Positions 6,113 through 7,533 of a stretch of DNA of 7,533 nt are shown here, piece by piece (within the stretch, counting starts at the first letter, position 1; each line of letters begins with the position of its first letter). The DNA comes from an uncultured Eubacteriales bacterium (lineage in GTDB: Bacteria; Bacillota; Clostridia; Oscillospirales; Oscillospiraceae). Where the stretch lies: contig URQA01000119.1 of the NCBI GenBank assembly GCA_900549885.1, forward strand, positions 1-7,533. Direction: 5' to 3'. Made by a program: the position numbers and the translations under genes. The notes under the pieces are model-generated. The model saw only the letters and a program-made list of their open reading frames with translations, searched no databases and was not told the DNA's origin.

Positions 6113-6117
6113 ATAGC
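6105..6117. repeat. 13-base palindrome over the -10 element
   Basis: GCTATA-C-TATAGC is a perfect inverted repeat around base 6111 and covers the -10 hexamer of the glycosyltransferase promoter. It could be an operator half-site pair, or simply a symmetric extended -10. Confidence 0.45.
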
Positions 6118-6166
6118 AAATTATAACAATGGGCTGGTATTGCCCTAAGGGAAAAATGGGGGAAGT

Positions 6167-6907
6167 ATGGTGGAACGGACCGAAATATTGGGGGTGGAAT
6201 TTGATAACGTGACCCTGGATGAAGCGGCGGACCGGGCCATAGCCTTGATGGACCAAGACGGGCCACACCTAGTGGCTACCCCTAACCCGGAGATCGTTCA
6301 GCTGGCCCGAAGGGACCCGGAGTTTGGCCGGGTGCTATCAGACGCGGACTTGGTCATCCCGGACGGGGTGGGCGTGGTGTATGCGGCCAAGATCCTGGGC
6401 CGCCCGCTGAAGGGCCGGGTGCCTGGTATTGAGTTTGCCGCAGCGCTGATGGCGCGCATGGCAGGGAAGGGCAAGCGCCTATTCCTTTTGGGAGCCAAGC
6501 CAGGGGTGGCGGAGTTGGCTGCGGCCAATCTGGCCGTGGAGTACCCTGGGCTGGTGGTATGCGGCACTCACGACGGCTACTTTCAGGAGGATGCCCCGGT
6601 GGCGGAGACGATTCGTCGGGCCAGGGCGGACGTGGTGTTTGTCTGTCTGGGGGCGCCCAAGCAGGAGATGTGGATCGCCCGGAATGGGGCGGACACCGGC
6701 GCCCGATTGCTGGTGGGGTTGGGCGGTTCCCTGGACGTGTTTGCAGGACAGGTCAAGCGGGCTCCCAAGGCGTTCCAGAAGCTGGGGCTGGAATGGTTTT
6801 ACCGTCTGTGTCGGCAGCCCTCCCGCATTGGACGCATGGCCAAGTTGCCTTTGTTCTTAGTGTCCGCCGCCGGAGAGCGGCTACAAGCCGGCCGTCATCA
6901 CAGTTGA
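6167..6907 (+). CDS. tagA: WecG/TagA/CpsF family glycosyltransferase
   Basis: Predicted N-acetylmannosaminyltransferase-type enzyme (GT26, Glyco_tran_WecG fold). It adds the second sugar to undecaprenyl-diphosphate-GlcNAc at the cytoplasmic membrane face, making a linkage unit for teichoic acid or another wall glycopolymer. It has 246 residues, a normal length. Motifs: N-terminal ILGVEFDNVT; ATPNPEIV with T38; PDGVGVVYA (65-73) with D66, equivalent to the catalytic aspartate of characterised TagA; GRVPG (83-87); FLLGAKPG (105-112); CLGAPKQE (159-166); GGSLDVFAG (185-193); and the Arg-rich appendage LEWFYRLCRQPSRIGR (207-222) that promotes membrane association in TagA. ATG 6167 is immediately followed by GTG 6170; the GGGGG at 6158-6162 is only 4 bases from the ATG but 7 from the GTG, so the GTG could be the real start. 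It ends TGA TAG and is 17 bases from the kinase gene. The exact sugar is not determinable. Confidence 0.93.
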   Translation: MVERTEILGVEFDNVTLDEAADRAIALMDQDGPHLVATPNPEIVQLARRDPEFGRVLSDADLVIPDGVGVVYAAKILGRPLKGRVPGIEFAAALMARMAGKGKRLFLLGAKPGVAELAAANLAVEYPGLVVCGTHDGYFQEDAPVAETIRRARADVVFVCLGAPKQEMWIARNGADTGARLLVGLGGSLDVFAGQVKRAPKAFQKLGLEWFYRLCRQPSRIGRMAKLPLFLVSAAGERLQAGRHHS

Positions 6908-6924
6908 TAGCGGGGGTAGATCCA

Positions 6925-7533
6925 ATGTCCGGGAAGTTAATTGTATTTGAGGGTACTGACGGGTCCGGCAAGTCTACCCAATTCCGACTGGCCTGCCAGG
7001 CGCTGAAGGAGCGGAGGGCAGATTTCGGCACCATGGTGTTTCCCCGGTACCAGGAGGAGTCCTCCGCCCTGGTGCGGCTGTACTTGGGAGGCGCCTTCGG
7101 CACCCATCCTTCGGATGTGAACGCCTACGCAGCCTCCACCTTTTATGCGGTGGACCGCTACGCCGGATACAAGCAGGACTGGGGCGGATATTACGAGGGG
7201 GGCGGCCTGATGGTAGCCGACCGCTATACCACCTCCAACGCGGTGCACCAGGCCTCCAAGCTGCCCGAAGGGGAGCGAGAGGAGTTTTTCCGCTGGTTGG
7301 CCGACTTTGAATATGGGCGGCTAGGGTTGCCCCAGCCGGACCTGGTGCTGTGGATGGACATGCCGCTGGAGCTGTCGGTGGCTAACCTGCGTCGGCGGGA
7401 GGCGGATACCCATACCCAGGCGGACATCCATGAGGTAGACACCGGATATCTGTCCACCTGCCGCCAGGCGGCGGCACAGGCGGCCCGGGCCTATGGCTGG
7501 CGTCGGGTGGACTGCGCGCCGGGGGGCATGGCC
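6925..7533 (+). CDS. tmk: Thymidylate kinase-like protein (3' end outside window)
   Basis: Predicted P-loop nucleoside-monophosphate kinase, by family dTMP + ATP to dTDP. The 203 residues in the window have no stop; the gene continues past the edge. Visible: N-terminal strand KLIVFE and Walker A GTDGSGKS (10-17); FPRY (39-42) at the place where bacterial enzymes usually carry REPGGT; AYAASTFYAVDRYAGY (67-82), matching the family's 'lf.adR' helix; VADRYTTSNAVHQ (97-109), the conserved DRY substrate-binding segment; PDLVLWMDMP (138-147); and a lid-like LRRREADTHTQ followed by HEVDTGYL. The missing REPGGT motif suggests a divergent subfamily, so activity on dTMP is probable rather than certain. 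ATG 6925 has GGGGG at 6912-6916 (8-base spacing). It follows the glycosyltransferase by 17 bases and likely shares its transcript. Confidence 0.88.
   Translation, partial: MSGKLIVFEGTDGSGKSTQFRLACQALKERRADFGTMVFPRYQEESSALVRLYLGGAFGTHPSDVNAYAASTFYAVDRYAGYKQDWGGYYEGGGLMVADRYTTSNAVHQASKLPEGEREEFFRWLADFEYGRLGLPQPDLVLWMDMPLELSVANLRRREADTHTQADIHEVDTGYLSTCRQAAAQAARAYGWRRVDCAPGGMA

Larger units (their letters stand above)
5862..6166. other. Divergent intergenic regulatory region (305 bases)
   Basis: No gene is visible here; a minus-strand open frame across it begins inside the glycosyltransferase gene and would span both promoters. From left to right it holds the leader of the ABC unit with two short inverted repeats (5906-5918, 5932-5944), the ABC promoter (5954-5982), about 100 bases between promoters with an inverted repeat GATTAC-N6-GTAATC (6014-6031) and an imperfect direct repeat ACGGTAAACA/ACGTAAACA (6049, 6061), and the glycosyltransferase promoter (6084-6112). 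I looked for T-box landmarks such as GGGTGGNACC in the ABC leader and saw none. Confidence 0.7.

Noticed and set aside
5858..6268. Minus-strand open frame spanning the divergent intergenic region
   Set aside because: It begins inside the glycosyltransferase gene, crosses both promoters and shows no family resemblance.

Overview
The window reads as chromosomal DNA of a fairly GC-rich Gram-positive anaerobe of the Clostridia, most likely a gut member of the Oscillospiraceae/Ruminococcaceae. This is inferred from the gene families (DUF4352-type lipoprotein, TrpX-type ABC transporter, TagA-type glycosyltransferase), strong AGGAGG-type ribosome sites, lipobox signal peptides and GC-rich third codon positions. 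No species can be named. I see no insertion sequence, phage gene, CRISPR array, tRNA or rRNA.

Layout. (1) 1-2911, plus strand: the acidic tail of an upstream protein overlaps the start of metG (methionyl-tRNA synthetase) by 8 bases. After a 40-base gap comes a small DUF4352-like lipoprotein. A near-perfect hairpin (2935-2974) ends this unit and also the unit converging on it. (2) 2998-5861, minus strand: a three-gene ABC importer in the order binding lipoprotein (5861-4833), permease (4708-3785), ATPase (3792-2998). It has the family architecture of the tryptophan/tyrosine-type TrpXYZ systems. A consensus promoter (TTGACA-17-TATACT) drives it, and a terminator-like hairpin sits between the binding protein and the permease, which could lower expression of the membrane components. 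(3) 6167-7533, plus strand, divergent from the ABC unit: a WecG/TagA/CpsF glycosyltransferase followed 17 bases later by a thymidylate-kinase-like gene that runs off the window.

The permease probably starts at TTG 4708 rather than ATG 4723. The kinase at 6925 has no stop within the window and is easily missed. The divergent promoters for the ABC unit and the glycosyltransferase share a 14-base -10/initiation segment with one mismatch. A related 11-mer occurs a third time just upstream of the permease. This is the most interesting unexplained pattern, though AT-rich -10 elements can resemble each other by chance.

I did not find a convincing new biological system. The window is mainly housekeeping and nutrient-uptake genes, with some regulatory structure worth checking.
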